A DNA stretch of 64,000 nucleotides, from positions 7,440,001-7,504,000 of the forward strand of contig NC_003279.8 of assembly GCF_000002985.6 (NCBI RefSeq). The letters are read 5' to 3'. Below, piece by piece: positions 49,801 to 61,400 of this stretch. Every line of letters begins with the position of its first letter. The first letter of the stretch is position 1. The translations under genes were made by a program, and so were the position numbers. The notes under the pieces were generated by a model. It was given only the letters and a program-made list of their open reading frames with translations, did no database searches and was not told the origin of the DNA. This stretch comes from Caenorhabditis elegans (lineage: Eukaryota > Nematoda > Chromadorea > Rhabditida > Rhabditidae).

Positions 49801-52800
49801 GAGCAATTGTTCAATGAATCTTTCCGTTTCCATTCTAAAAGTTATTCCATTTTCTTTTAATCCATCATATTGGTCTGAACTCACTGTTCTCTAATGCAAA
49901 TTGAATTGGAAAACAAATCAATCACAAACTGTCTGTTTTTATCACTTTTCTCGAAGAACATCGCAATGACATGTTCGCTGCAGCCGCTGAAAAAGGAAAA
50001 ACCACGTGGTAAGTGATTGGCTTTTTTCGATTCTACCTGCTGGATAATTGTCTATCCAATACATTCATGTGTCTTTTCAATAATACTTTAAGAATTCGAA
50101 CAACTTCCTCTCTTCGATTCTCATTCGCCAGCAGTTTTCCAAGATAAAACCCTCCGTTGGAGAGCATGATGACCTACAAAAACCTCCAATTTTAGTGTGT
50201 TGTTTGTTGGTCTTTCCTCCTAGCCCCAGAGAAAGAAAGAAACGTCAATGATCGATCACATCGAGGACAACAAACAATCTTTTCGCGATCACGCACGGAA
50301 ATACTATTTCGGCAAGTAAGCTGGACATAAGGAGCGCACGTGATACCAGCGCATGTGTTATCTCAAAGTATACGTGTAAAAGTGACGTGTATAGTCTAGA
50401 ATATGCCTGTGCTTATTAAACATGATATATTGACACATTTGAATGTATTATACTGTTCAATATTCATTCGTCAAGATTTGGAAGTTGATGGACAATTTTG
50501 GAAAATACAAAAATTCTATGTTTAATTTAAACATGGGTATTTTATAATTATTATTCCCCAGAGAAATGTTTTGAATAAAAAAACACTACTAGAACAATAA
50601 TAAATTTTCTGAAAATGTATTTCGTTCGAAATCAACCATCGATTTTCATCTTCATAATACATTTATTTTAGTGTGAACTTATACAGTTTAATTCTTTGAC
50701 TTCCAAATTAGGATTATTCCATCAACGCAGCGCATTTTTAGGGGTTTGATTCAAAAATTTTGAAAAATCAGATCCACGACATACTAGAACTGAATTCATA
50801 AAAGCTACAGTACTTACAGTTCTAATGTTATAGGTACCACTTTTGAAATGTATTTATAAGTAATTCGTCATAAAATACAAGTATCCTGTTTTCCCATGTT
50901 GTTTCCTGTCTAAAAACATGTTACATCAACTTTAAAATTACACCTTTAACCTAAAACAGTTCAGTTACTACTATAATTTTAAAAAGACATTTATTTGAAT
51001 CTACAACAACCACGTTTCAAAAACAAGGTGAAAGCAACGCAACTGTCAAAAACAAAAAGCATCCAGGATTTGGTCTGTGATGCACTATGAAGTATATGTT
51101 TTTAGAATTACGCGCATTTGAACTTTTGATTCTTCTGGAGAAAAACCAACATTTTCAAATTTTTCTGGGGATAATACTCAAGTAATCAAATAAGAACAAA
51201 AGAGTAGGAATCCACATTGGAAAAATTGTTATAATTCTGAATAGGTGGCTTAGAAAATCATTACGTATATTATATTGTTACAAAAAACATAAGCGTGGAA
51301 TAGTAATTATTGGATACCATTGCCAAGCAATACTATTAGAGATTGCAATACCAATATTCGACGGCTTATTTTAAGTTTTAGATGACTAGGTTGACTAGTT
51401 CTCAATTCCAAAAACTCAAATTTTGAGTGGAATCTCATGAAAATTTTGTATGTTGTTTTGGAAATTAGTAAGGATTCGCAAATTGTTTAAAATTGGTTGA
51501 CTAGTTTGACTTCATTTTTTTTCAATTTCAGAACTTTTGGGCATTAAAAAATAACAAGGTAGAATTGAAAAATAACAAGGTAGAATTGAAAACTAACAAG
51601 GTAGAATTGCCAAAAACTTTGAAATCAATTGGTTTTGATTATTATTCTGCCGAGAGTAATAGATTTAAAAATCTGAAAACTATATTTAAACTCTAAACTG
51701 CCCTTGAAAGATCATAAAATCAAAATTTACTTGTTGACAAGTATTATGGACTCTGGAAGCTTCGATGTTTACTTGACTATAGAACAAATTGGAGAACTGA
51801 GAATCCTTTTGTAAAATAGAAAAGTCACACTCCTACGTCTAAAGACTATTTCTTATCTTCCTGCCATTCAAAATGAAATTGACCAATATCATTCAAAAAC
51901 CCCAATTGTCCTGTCGATCATCTGCCAGAAGTAACCACCGACCATACAAACATTTCGCAATATGTTGTTCATTTTCCAAGCTCCTCCCTCTCAGTCCCTC
52001 CCCTTACGACCTTCTATTTAAGTGAGCCAAAGATCGTCGTCCCTCACATCAATTCTGCATGTCTCTCTCTCTCACTTGTTGTTTTCGTTGAATGTGTTTT
52101 TCGAGCCCTGTTGTGGTGGCGCTGGCGCCCCATCATGTGACTCCGCCCTCTACGCTTCTGCGCACACACTCTCTCTCTTGCATACCTCTCCTTCTCTGTT
52201 CGCTGACCCTCAAACAGCTATTCTCTGGTTACCACTGCCAAACTGCCGAGTCTTGTTCCTATCGTCTTGTCTTGTTTTTCTAATTTCTTCCCTATCTATT
52301 TTTTGAACGTTTAGTTTATTGTAAAGAGTTTTCAGACACTGAAAACTACCAAAAAATCAAAACATGATGGACAACAACATCACCGAAACTGAAATGAAGG
52401 TCGGACATCCACCAGCAAACAAAGTCGGAGGACGTCGTGTTGTTAACCGCAAAGATCGCAAAAACTCGGACTCTAATGACAACGCTAACTCAGAAGGATC
52501 TGACGAAGTGGTACGCGAGATCATAGACTATGATTTGCCAGCTAAGGTAAGATACTATAATTACTTTATTGACATACTAAAGTATTGTTTTTCTAGATGG
52601 AAAGATCATATCCAACTGAAGCTGTGAAGAAAGTACACGAGAAACCAATGCCAGCAATTCAACCAGTTCATATCAATCGTGATGCTAATAGCGGTGTTCA
52701 CCGATTCCAGCCACGCAAGCAAACCCATTAAACTGTGTATCTCGACTATCATGGACAAATCTCATGGACAAAAAAATCATATTGTATCTACCGTTGACTT

Positions 52801-54209
52801 ATTCTTGTATATTTTATTTTTTGGGAATAACATTGAATTATCTCTCGGATACTGTAAATTTGTAGAACTTTGGTTGTATTTAACATTCCCTCGTTTTCCA
52901 ATGCTTTTTTTAAAAATAAATGTATATAGACATTAAAGCTTACCCTTGTGAACGAATGATTGGCAAGTGAGAGGAAAATTCGAAGGCAGTGATACACAAT
53001 GTTATCATTTGTTGATTCCAGAAGTAGAGCAATTCTATCAAATAATATCGTATTGCTTGAGAGCCAACTTGTTACAAGTTCTTTGTTGTGGCATAAGTTC
53101 CCAATTAATCGGCACATTGAAACACGGATTTCGATATTGGAAGTTGTACTCTCGAATATTCGCACTGAAATTAATTGCAAGTTGAGGCTAAGGTTACTAC
53201 AATTTTTCCTGTTTTGAACATAATAGCCAGAAGATCAATTAGATTTTCCACTCATTTTCGAAAAAAAAACTGCAGTAATTACGAGTTGAAATCTAAATTG
53301 ATACCTACAGTAACCACACTCTAGATATTCATACTACCCAGATGTCAAATTTTGTGATTTTTCCCAGAAAATACGATACCCGGTCTCAAAACGATCGATT
53401 GTTGTTAATTGCAAAATGGTGTGCGCCTTTAAGGAATACTGTAATTTTGAACTTCTTGTTGTTTCGGAATTTTTTATCGATTTTTCATAAATAGTTTTTT
53501 TAAAATAAAATTATTTATGGAAAGACTAAAATAAAACAATTGAAAACACACTTAGACAGAATGAGATAAAAACTATGAAAATTTAATGAAAATTCCATTG
53601 CAACGAAAGATTAAAGCTACAGTAATCTTTGAAGGCGCTCGCCCGCTTCTAATTTAAAAAATTGCTGTGTCGAGATCGGAATTTTGTTGGCGGAAAAATA
53701 GAAAGTTTGATTTGTAACATTTTTAGGAGAAACAATAATATTACCAGCTTGATCGAGAAAACTTCGTTGAGCTTTTTTAATCTGCATTCCTGTCGAAGTC
53801 GTCTTGTCCATGCAACAACAATTAGCCAATATACTTATAACGGATTTATGAAGATCCTCGTGGTACCTGAATAAATGATATGTTTTGTTCCAGATCTTTA
53901 CGGTTTCCTTGATATAACTAACATAGAAGTGCCCAATAAGCTAGTTTCTCTAGAAAAGACCGAAACTAAATCCTCTAGATTCTTTTTATGTGATACAAAA
54001 CTTCCAATTTTTGTTTCATTTGGAAGCATTGCCTTCAACTTTTTTGCAGATTTCAGTGCCACATCTTTATCTTCTACTTTTATTTTTGCAATGACATTCT
54101 CAAATTCATTTCTTGTATCGGCAGCTTTGGATCTCTTGTTCTGAATTGATTCGTCGTTCGCAACACTTCTCCTCTTTTTCGGTGGAATCGCACCTCCATT
54201 TGCGCTCAT
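46801..54209 (-). CDS. armadillo-repeat protein with C-terminal BTB-like domain (ARMC5-like)
   Basis: Exons in order: 54209-53923, 53866-53745, 53164-52944, 50173-50037, 49986-49885, 49834-49441, 49395-49214, 49156-49045, 48821-48211, 48167-47996, 47512-47342, 47294-47161, 46945-46801 (TGA), giving 929 residues. The N-terminus has a KKRR/NKRSK basic patch. Leucine-rich helical repeats of armadillo type follow (VSMCRLIGNLCHNKELVTSWL, IVYHCLRIFLSLANH, VVRILKVLLKRH). The middle is low-complexity and Ser/Pro-rich, then acidic/Lys-rich. Another helical block with a cysteine cluster (CRMLKYAKSCKQCDKC) comes next. The C-terminal part (KNICENSHYFEGMYSSDFVE, EEFRLFIHLL, LSDQFLCPTISKKLC) fits a divergent BTB fold. 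The architecture and length match vertebrate ARMC5 (ARM repeats then BTB, ~935 residues), a CUL3 substrate adaptor; the orthology is inference. Intron 3 (2.77 kb) contains the DAP1-like gene. Confidence 0.85.
51547..51609. repeat. 21-bp tandem repeat, three copies
   Basis: Three adjacent units of AAAAATAACAAGGTAGAATT+G. The first two are identical and the third differs by one base (AAAACTAAC). It lies in the host intron of the ARM/BTB-like gene. Confidence 0.95.
52020..52363 (+). promoter_or_regulatory. promoter/leader region of the DAP1-like gene
   Basis: A CT-rich, relatively GC-rich stretch (TCTCTCTCTCAC, GGTGGCGCTGGCGCCCC) precedes the gene. An acceptor AGAGTTTTCAG at 52325-52335 begins a 28-nt leader before the ATG at 52364 and looks like a spliced-leader site. 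Open frames here end before the gene and are not called. Confidence 0.45.
52364..52731 (+). CDS. DAP1 family (death-associated protein 1) small protein
   Basis: Two exons, 52364-52546 and 52597-52731 (TAA), give 105 residues; human DAP1 has about 102. The N-terminal block KVGHPPANKVGGRRVVNRK closely matches the conserved start of DAP1 (KAGHPPAxKxGGxRxV). The C-terminal part (YPTEAVKKVHEKPMP, then FQPRKQTH) matches the conserved tail with its HxKP and QPRK motifs. The chain is hydrophilic and Asn/Lys/Asp-rich, probably disordered. In vertebrates DAP1 is a proline-rich mTOR substrate that restrains autophagy and has recently been linked to ribosome dormancy; a role in the worm is inferred only by homology. 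It is nested on the opposite strand in an intron of the ARM/BTB-like gene. Confidence 0.9.
52915..52920 (+). terminator. polyadenylation signal AATAAA of the DAP1-like gene
   Basis: Canonical AATAAA 184 bp after the stop codon and only 24 bp before the boundary of exon 3 of the opposite-strand host gene (52944). If used, the transcript would end at or just inside the host exon. Confidence 0.7.
53374..53682. repeat. palindromic repeat copy in intron 2 of the ARM/BTB-like gene
   Basis: Left end ACGATACCCGGTCTC with GTGTGCGCCTTTAAGGAATA; right side ACAGTAATCTTTGAAGGCGC and TGTCGAGATCGGAATTT. Arms are imperfect inverted repeats around a longer AT-rich centre. Same family as the copies at 19191, 24119 and 24934, again inside an intron. 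Confidence 0.75.
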
Positions 54210-55441
54210 TGCCTGTAACAATTGGACCATTATGCATCCCTTTTGTCTTTTCTACACGCACACATGCACACCGTCTATTCTCTTTCGTTTGATTCGGTCG
54301 ATATTTGTTGTGAAGGGAGAGACGCGCGCACTCCCCCTCTCTCTCTTACTGAATTGAAAATCCGAAAACGCGCCAACGAGTTCTTGCTGGCGCATATTTT
54401 CAAATTTTGAAGTTGCAATTAAAAATTGTTTTTTCTTGATTTTAAGCTATTTTGCTTACATTTTTATTATTTAGACGTATTTTTTTAGGAATCAATGTAA
54501 TTGACTATTAAAAAACTATTGTTGATTGTAAATAAAGAAATTGCTATTAATTTGAATGAGGAAAACAAAAAAACGGCTTCTGCAGTTCATTTCTCTAATA
54601 AAAAACAATTCGAAACAATTCACATACCTTCTGAATCAGACTTTTTCTAAGAAATCAATAGTAAATCCTTTACTGCCCACACTTTACGTCGAACAAGAAT
54701 CTCCCCGTGTTGACGCCTTTCTCGTGCACGGCCTTTTCACTGCGTTACTCTTTTCCTGTACACTCTCGTGTTGTCTGTGTCTGGCACCCAGCCAACACTA
54801 TTCGCGCGCATTTTCTATTTTGAAGGCGACCCAATACGCTCGTTTCTTGGCCGTTTTCTAGCATTTTTACAAAATTTTTTTTGCGGATTTAAAAATTTAA
54901 TTCAGCATGGTTCCATTTTTAATGTTCAGATGCAAATAAATCATGTAAAATTCTAGGGTTAACTCTCTTTAAAGCTCATAAATAAGAACTAATACTCTTT
55001 TCGAGAAGTAAGAGATAATCTATTTTTCCTGGCAATTTTCGTTCCTCTATTAATGTATAACAAAGCAGTTGAAGATTTATTAAAATTTTAAGAAAATTCA
55101 TCAATAGAAATAAACTTTGTTCGCAAATTCACAAATATTTATAAGAACTTGCACTTCACCCTTCTTCTTTTTCAAATTTTCAAGTTTCGCGCGCACGCCG
55201 GCACACCAATCAAAAGATCAAAGTAGAATCTCTCATAGAGTTGGAAGCATAGCTACCAAACTAAAAATGTGTAAAAATATAAATTTCAAAATAAAGTTTA
55301 AAATTCTTCTAACGTTTAATTCTAGTTGATCTATCTCAGTTTTATTGTAGCTCATTTGTTATTCTTATTCTATTCTTTGTTAATCTGTTACTGTCTCAAG
55401 AATTTTGCTCGACTTTCAAATTATTTCCGTTTTCAGACTCA
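54210..55441. promoter_or_regulatory. shared intergenic region of two divergent genes
   Basis: It lies between the ARM/BTB-like gene (start 54209, minus) and pbrm-1 (start 55442, plus). The left part has TTACAG just before the minus-strand ATG, GACGCGCGCACTCCCCC and CT repeats. A second CG-containing cluster lies at 54700-54800, with GCGCGCACGCCGGC at 55189-55202. The pbrm-1 leader acceptor CCGTTTTCAG ends at 55436. A bidirectional promoter is plausible; no coding exon seen. Confidence 0.5.
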
Positions 55442-58400
55442 ATGAGTACGAAAAGAAAGCGTGCTGCCGAGCCCGACCCGGAAAAGGATGTTGCTTCCAC
55501 TTCTACCGCTTCCAAGAAGCGGAAAGGACGAATGACAATTGCGGAAAAGGAAAAGCGAGAGTTTGAGGTTGAATATATTTAATATAAGTGTAAATTTATT
55601 GTTCTTTTTCCAGATGGCGAAGGGTAATTATGTGATGGCACAGATTCGAAAACATCGAAGTTCCGCCGGCAATAATTCTGTATTCGAGAGTTTTCTCCGA
55701 TTACCGCCACGCCGCTTCGAGCCTGAATATTATGAGCAAGTAAAAGAGCCGATTGATGTTACCACAATCCAACATAAACTGAAAATTCCCGAATATTTGA
55801 CGTATGATCAGTTTAATGATGATTTCATGATGTTCATTAAAAACAACCTCACTTACTACAAAGACGAATCTGAAGAACACAAGGATATGATGAAAATTCA
55901 AGAACTTTTCGAGGCTGCTACCGCTAAGGTGAAATCTGGAGAATATCTAGATGACGCAGAGGACGAAGAGGGAGACGAAGATGTGGAAGAGACAGTTCAG
56001 GAAGAGGAAGAACCTGAAGAGAGTGGAACATCATCTCGTGATTCGACACCTATGGACCTGGATCACTTCATGCTTTGTGATCTTTTGGGAGCGGTTCTTG
56101 AAGCGACTGATAACACCGGAAGGCTTCTTTGCCCACCATTCCGAGTTCTTCAAAGTCGAGAAGATTTCCCATTGTACTATGAGAAAATAGCTAAACCAAT
56201 TGATCTCAAAACGATTGCTCAAAACGGAGTGAACAAGAAGTATTCCACAATGAAAGAACTCAAAGATGATCTATTCCTGCTCTTCAAAAATGCACAGCAG
56301 TTTAGTGGAAACGGTAGTGATATTTTCAAAGATGCTGAACAATTGAAAACTGTTGTGAAAGAAAAGATTGCTCGATTGGAAGAGAAGGGAGTTCATCCAA
56401 TGAGAAGAGCCAAAGCCACACGACTCGTTGATGCTTTGTTAACCGCTGTTGCAGTTAATGAAAACTTCTCAGAAGATTCAGAAGAGGACGAAGAAACTGA
56501 AACAAATTCGGAGCCTATGTGGAAGTTGTATTGGACAATCAGAAATGCTGTTCACGAGAAAGATCGAAATGTTACGCTGGCTGACAACTTTTTGGAACTT
56601 CCAAGCAAAGAGTGAGTATTAAAGAAAATATTAAAATGTCCATATTAAATGTTTCCATTTTAGATCTTACCCCGACTACTATGATGAGATCAAAAACCCT
56701 GTGTCAATTTTCATGATAAATAAAAGATTGAAAAATGGGAAATATGATTTGAAATCTCTCGTCGCTGATCTCATGCAAATGTATTCAAATGCTTTCGACT
56801 ACAATCTTGAATCATCAGAAGTCTACATTTCTGCGGAAAAGCTGAAGGCACTAACGATATCCACGTGCAAGCAACTTGTTCCTTCATTCGATGTTTCTCA
56901 ATACGAACCTGCTCCGGCACAACTTACACCAGTGAAACCAAAAGCGACACCACACAGAGCTCGAATTAAGATTGAGATGCCGGACACAGACTCGGAAGAT
57001 AGTAGGGTATGTGTTTAATATTATTTTGTGTTGATACTTTTCAAAAATGTAATATATTTCAGACTCCACCTCCTACTCATAAAAGGAAATCTCCGAAAAA
57101 ACCTCGTGAAAATGGAAGTGTTCCTACTCCAACTTTTAAAGGCAGAAAATCGACGATCCCTGTCGATCCAAATGCTGCTTATATGAAGCAAAAAGCAATG
57201 ATGCAAGGGCTTTGGAACGTTATCCATTCCTACAGAGTCGCTTCGAATCCGGGACATTGGCCAGCGGGAGCATTCATACAATTGCCATCTGCCAAACAAT
57301 ATCCAGAATACTATCAAATTATTCAAAATCCGATTGATATGAAAACGATTCGGATGAGAATAGATGGACATCAGTATCCACAGGTTGATGCAATGATCAA
57401 CGATTGTCGAGTGATGTTTTCGAATGCTAGAGATTTCAATGAACCCCGTTCAATGATACACATGGATGCTATTCAACTAGAGAAAGCAGTTTTGCGAGCT
57501 TATGAAGGAATGAGAAACACGTCACTGGGCTCTTCAATACCGTCAACTCCTCATTCGTCATCGTCAAATCTTATGAAAGCAATGAAACTGTAAGTTATAA
57601 AATTTTCTTAATTTATTGCATATTTTTGAATTTGGTCATATTTCTCACTGCAAATATATTTATTCAGAAAAACTCCGAAATCCGAGGTCCGTGGTCGCGG
57701 TAAAAAGAACTTTAGTGGATCTGATGATGAGGAATCAGCTCGAATTAACATACAACAACATCAAAGAAGCATGGAGGATGCTATAATGCAGCTTCCAATC
57801 GAAGAGCAAAAAATGTGGAGATTGTTCAAATCTATGAAAGATGTTCGTGAGGAAGGAACCAACCGTCCATTGGCTGTAAACTTCATGCGTCTTCCATCAA
57901 AGGAGGAATTTCCTGCATATTATGACGTCATTAAAAAGCCGATGGATATGATGAGGATCAAGCATAAGCTGGAGAATCGTCAGTATGTAACACTGCTTGA
58001 TGTGGTTTCTGATTTCATGCTAATGCTTTCTAATGCCTGCAAATTCAATGAGACTGATTCTGACATCTACAAGGAAGCAGTTTCTCTTCAGAAGGCACTT
58101 TTGGAAATGAAGCGAGAGCTTGATACCGGAGATGATGCACCAAGAGTTCAGGTTGAATTGAGAACCATATTTACTTCAATATTTGCCTCGCTGTTCAGTA
58201 AGAAAGATGAAGAAGGAAAATGTTATTCGGATCATTTAACTGAATTTACGGAAGTTCTCAAAGCGAATGGAGTACCTTCATCTGAATGGCCATTCACTCT
58301 TGATCAAATTAAGATGAATATAGATAAATGCCGTTACAGACGACTCGATAAGCTTCAAAAGGACTTTTTCGATCTGTTCGAAAGAGCAAGAGAACTCTCA

Positions 58401-61400
58401 AAAGCAGGCTCTTCAATGTACGAAGCAGCATGTACACTTCAAAAATCATTTATTGTTGAACGTGATACACGATGCAAAGATTTGATACACTCAAATGCGT
58501 ACTGTGTAATTGAAAAAGATATTGATGAAGCTATTGAAAAGGAAAGAAGCTTGAAGGCAAAAGAAGAACATGATGAGGAGGGAGGAAACAAACCGGCGAT
58601 GGTGAAAAGACATGTAGGATATTTTTTATTTTCTGCATGTTATTAATTAAATTCTTTTCAGGAAAGCGAAGTCGAAATGGAAGATATTGAAATCGATGGA
58701 ACGAAATATGTGGCACCATGTTACGCATACGTTTCCCGATCTGACGAGAAGAAAACTCCTCTTCACATTTTCCGAATTGAACGAACTTTTAAAGACGAGA
58801 ATGGGGAAAAAGCTCTTCAAGGACATTGGGTTTACCGTCCTGAAGAAACTCTTCATTTGGCAAGCCGAAAGTTCATGAAACAAGAAGTTTTTCTTACGCC
58901 TTTCCGAGATACAGTACTTGCTGAACGTCTACGAGGACGATGTGTCGTCATTTCACTTTCCACGTACACTTCAAAAGTAATCACCGAGTACAGTGAAGAA
59001 GATGTATATCTCTGTGAGTACAAGTATCATGGAAAACCAAAATACTTTGCTAAGCTGAGAACCTGGCCATTCACTGCTGAAGACGAGGAATTGGAGTATA
59101 CAAAGAGAACAAAACTAATGACTCCTAAACGGAATTTGACAGCAGTTGATTCTGATGGAAACGAAGGAAAAGACGATGTAATTGTTGATGGAGAAGAAGA
59201 AGAAGATGAAGAAGATCGTGCTCGTCTTGAAGTATCATTGGATATGGAAAGATTTGAGTTGGAAGCGTCAAAAGATGAAGAATCTGGAAAAACATACTTC
59301 CAACAAATCCGTTCTGAAACTGGAAAGTTTTTCTGGCTCGGACAATGTGTTCTGGTGTTTAACAATATGAAGCCGTTGTGTGATGTGATGAAGATTAATA
59401 AGATTTGGAGAGAAAAAGAGTGAGTTCAGAAAAAAAACGTCTAAGAAACTTTGAATATTTTTTAGACATTTATAAAATAGTAAGTTTTATGGATAGCCAA
59501 GTGGAAAAATGCAATGATACACTTTTACACACGATGCTTCTTGAAACTTATTGAACTGAAAATACCCTCACTTGCTTCCATTTGTTTATTGTACATCAAT
59601 TATTTTTTCAGCGGTTCTGAGTGGTTTTCCGGCTGCTGGTTTGCTCGTCCATCTGAAACAATTCACGACGAGGGACGACTTTTCTTCAAGAATGAGGTTA
59701 TTGCGGTGTATCGAAACGACGAAACTCGTAAATTGTGCGAGATTCAGAGAGTTTGTGACGTTATGCCTGCTAAGCTGTATATAAAACGTATGATATCACT
59801 ATTTATAATTTAAAAATCAAAATTCTAATTTTTCAGAGCGACAGACTGAAGTATCGGAATGTGATGTTTTTGTTTGTGAAACAATGGTCAACGGATCAGC
59901 AGATACACCTGACGATTGTTCTTTGTTTGGTTTTCAGGTTTAATATTATCTAATCATTATTTCACTTATTAACTTTACTTTCAGAGTATTGTCGATGAGT
60001 TCAGTGATGCTCAAACAATGAATCTCGATTATGGAAAGGCAATGCGTAAGATGAAGGTAGGCTCTTTTCATTATTTTTTCTGGCTTCATGACCACGCCTA
60101 CTTTCATCGTTATGAGTCTCACTTCTATGAATTTGAGTTTTTTTTAATGCGTTTCTGTGAATATCAAAATCTCTATGAGCTTTTAAGCGGCATACTGATA
60201 AGGATAGAGTGCGTTGCCCATTCTGAAATCGCTGAGACTGAAACATCTGTGATCCTTCTCATCGTCTCGCATCAGGGGCCACCAGCACTAATTGTCGCGT
60301 TCGTCTCGTCTATATCTCTATGTCTCTACCATTCCATCTCAATGTCCACATCAACACTAGTCATTCAGTTGGACTCTGTATAACGTCTCTTCTAGTTGTA
60401 TTATATTTACGTATTTCTCGTTGTCTGGGTCTCTAATAATACGTCGCTACTCTCGTCTAATAGGTGGGGAGAAAGGGGGAGAGCACAACCGCGCGCGCGC
60501 AGGCCACCATTATTTGTGTGTGGCCTCTCTGATGCTGCTGCATCGATTTGCCCGTTGAAGAGAGTGGAGGTGAACATAAAATCGATAGAGCGAGCAGGCG
60601 GAGGAGGTACGTGACAGCACGAGAGACGAGATAAAATGCGACGCACGGAGGTTGACAGACGAGGCGATACCGTGAAGAGAGGCAGCGCAGATGGTAGTGC
60701 GTCACAGACGCTCGTCTCAAGTCTATATGGTTTGGTGAGAGTGTGAGCGGTGTTGTCTATCTGTGCCGGCTGCTTGGTCCTGCCTGCCTCGCTGGCTGTG
60801 TGTGTGTGTGCGTACAGGCAAACTGCGAGGTTCGTTTTCTCCTAGTCATGGATGCTGCTGCTGGCTGCTGATGCTTCCGCCGGTGGCCACCACCACCGCT
60901 GCATCCCTGGCTGTCGGCGGTGCTCCTTCTTCTTTTCACTGCCTGCACAGCCCGATTTCGCCGTGATACGTATTTTTGTTGGTCTTCTCCTTCTCGAGCG
61001 CCGCCGCAGCAGCCTTTATCTCCATCCCTGACCACCAGCATCGCGCCTTCACAGCTACCGTTCCTAAACTTTGCCCATGCATCAACGTGTGCGCGAGAGA
61101 TATTCTTCATAGGTTCATCGTTACTGTAGTCGCGGCGCCACTTGAAATTACTGTAGATCGTTAAAGTATGATGTTGAAAACTAAGCCGTCTTGTCCCCTA
61201 TGTAACGTTCTTATATAATCTTACTGTTTATTGATACTGTGATTGTAGGATTCTCAATCTTCCCATGATGCGTTCTCTTTTTCACCATTTGTATAATACA
61301 TCGAATAACATTTCAGGCTCACAAACTTCACGTTTCAATCCCGAATGAAGAAGTGCTGTTTTACAAACAACCAATAAAAATGGACAAAGAACTCTCACCA

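Larger units (their letters stand above)
50174..52943. other. host intron 3 of the ARM/BTB-like gene
   Basis: A 2.77-kb minus-strand intron containing the complete plus-strand DAP1-like gene at its right end, that gene's presumed promoter, and a 21-bp tandem repeat at 51547-51609. The rest (50200-51500) is AT-rich with no exon visible. Confidence 0.75.

Noticed and set aside
60001..61164. Many ORFs on both strands in the GC-rich pbrm-1 intron
   Set aside because: Same GC effect; no frame joins to flanking exons, and the exon 60056 to 61317 junction is in frame without them.
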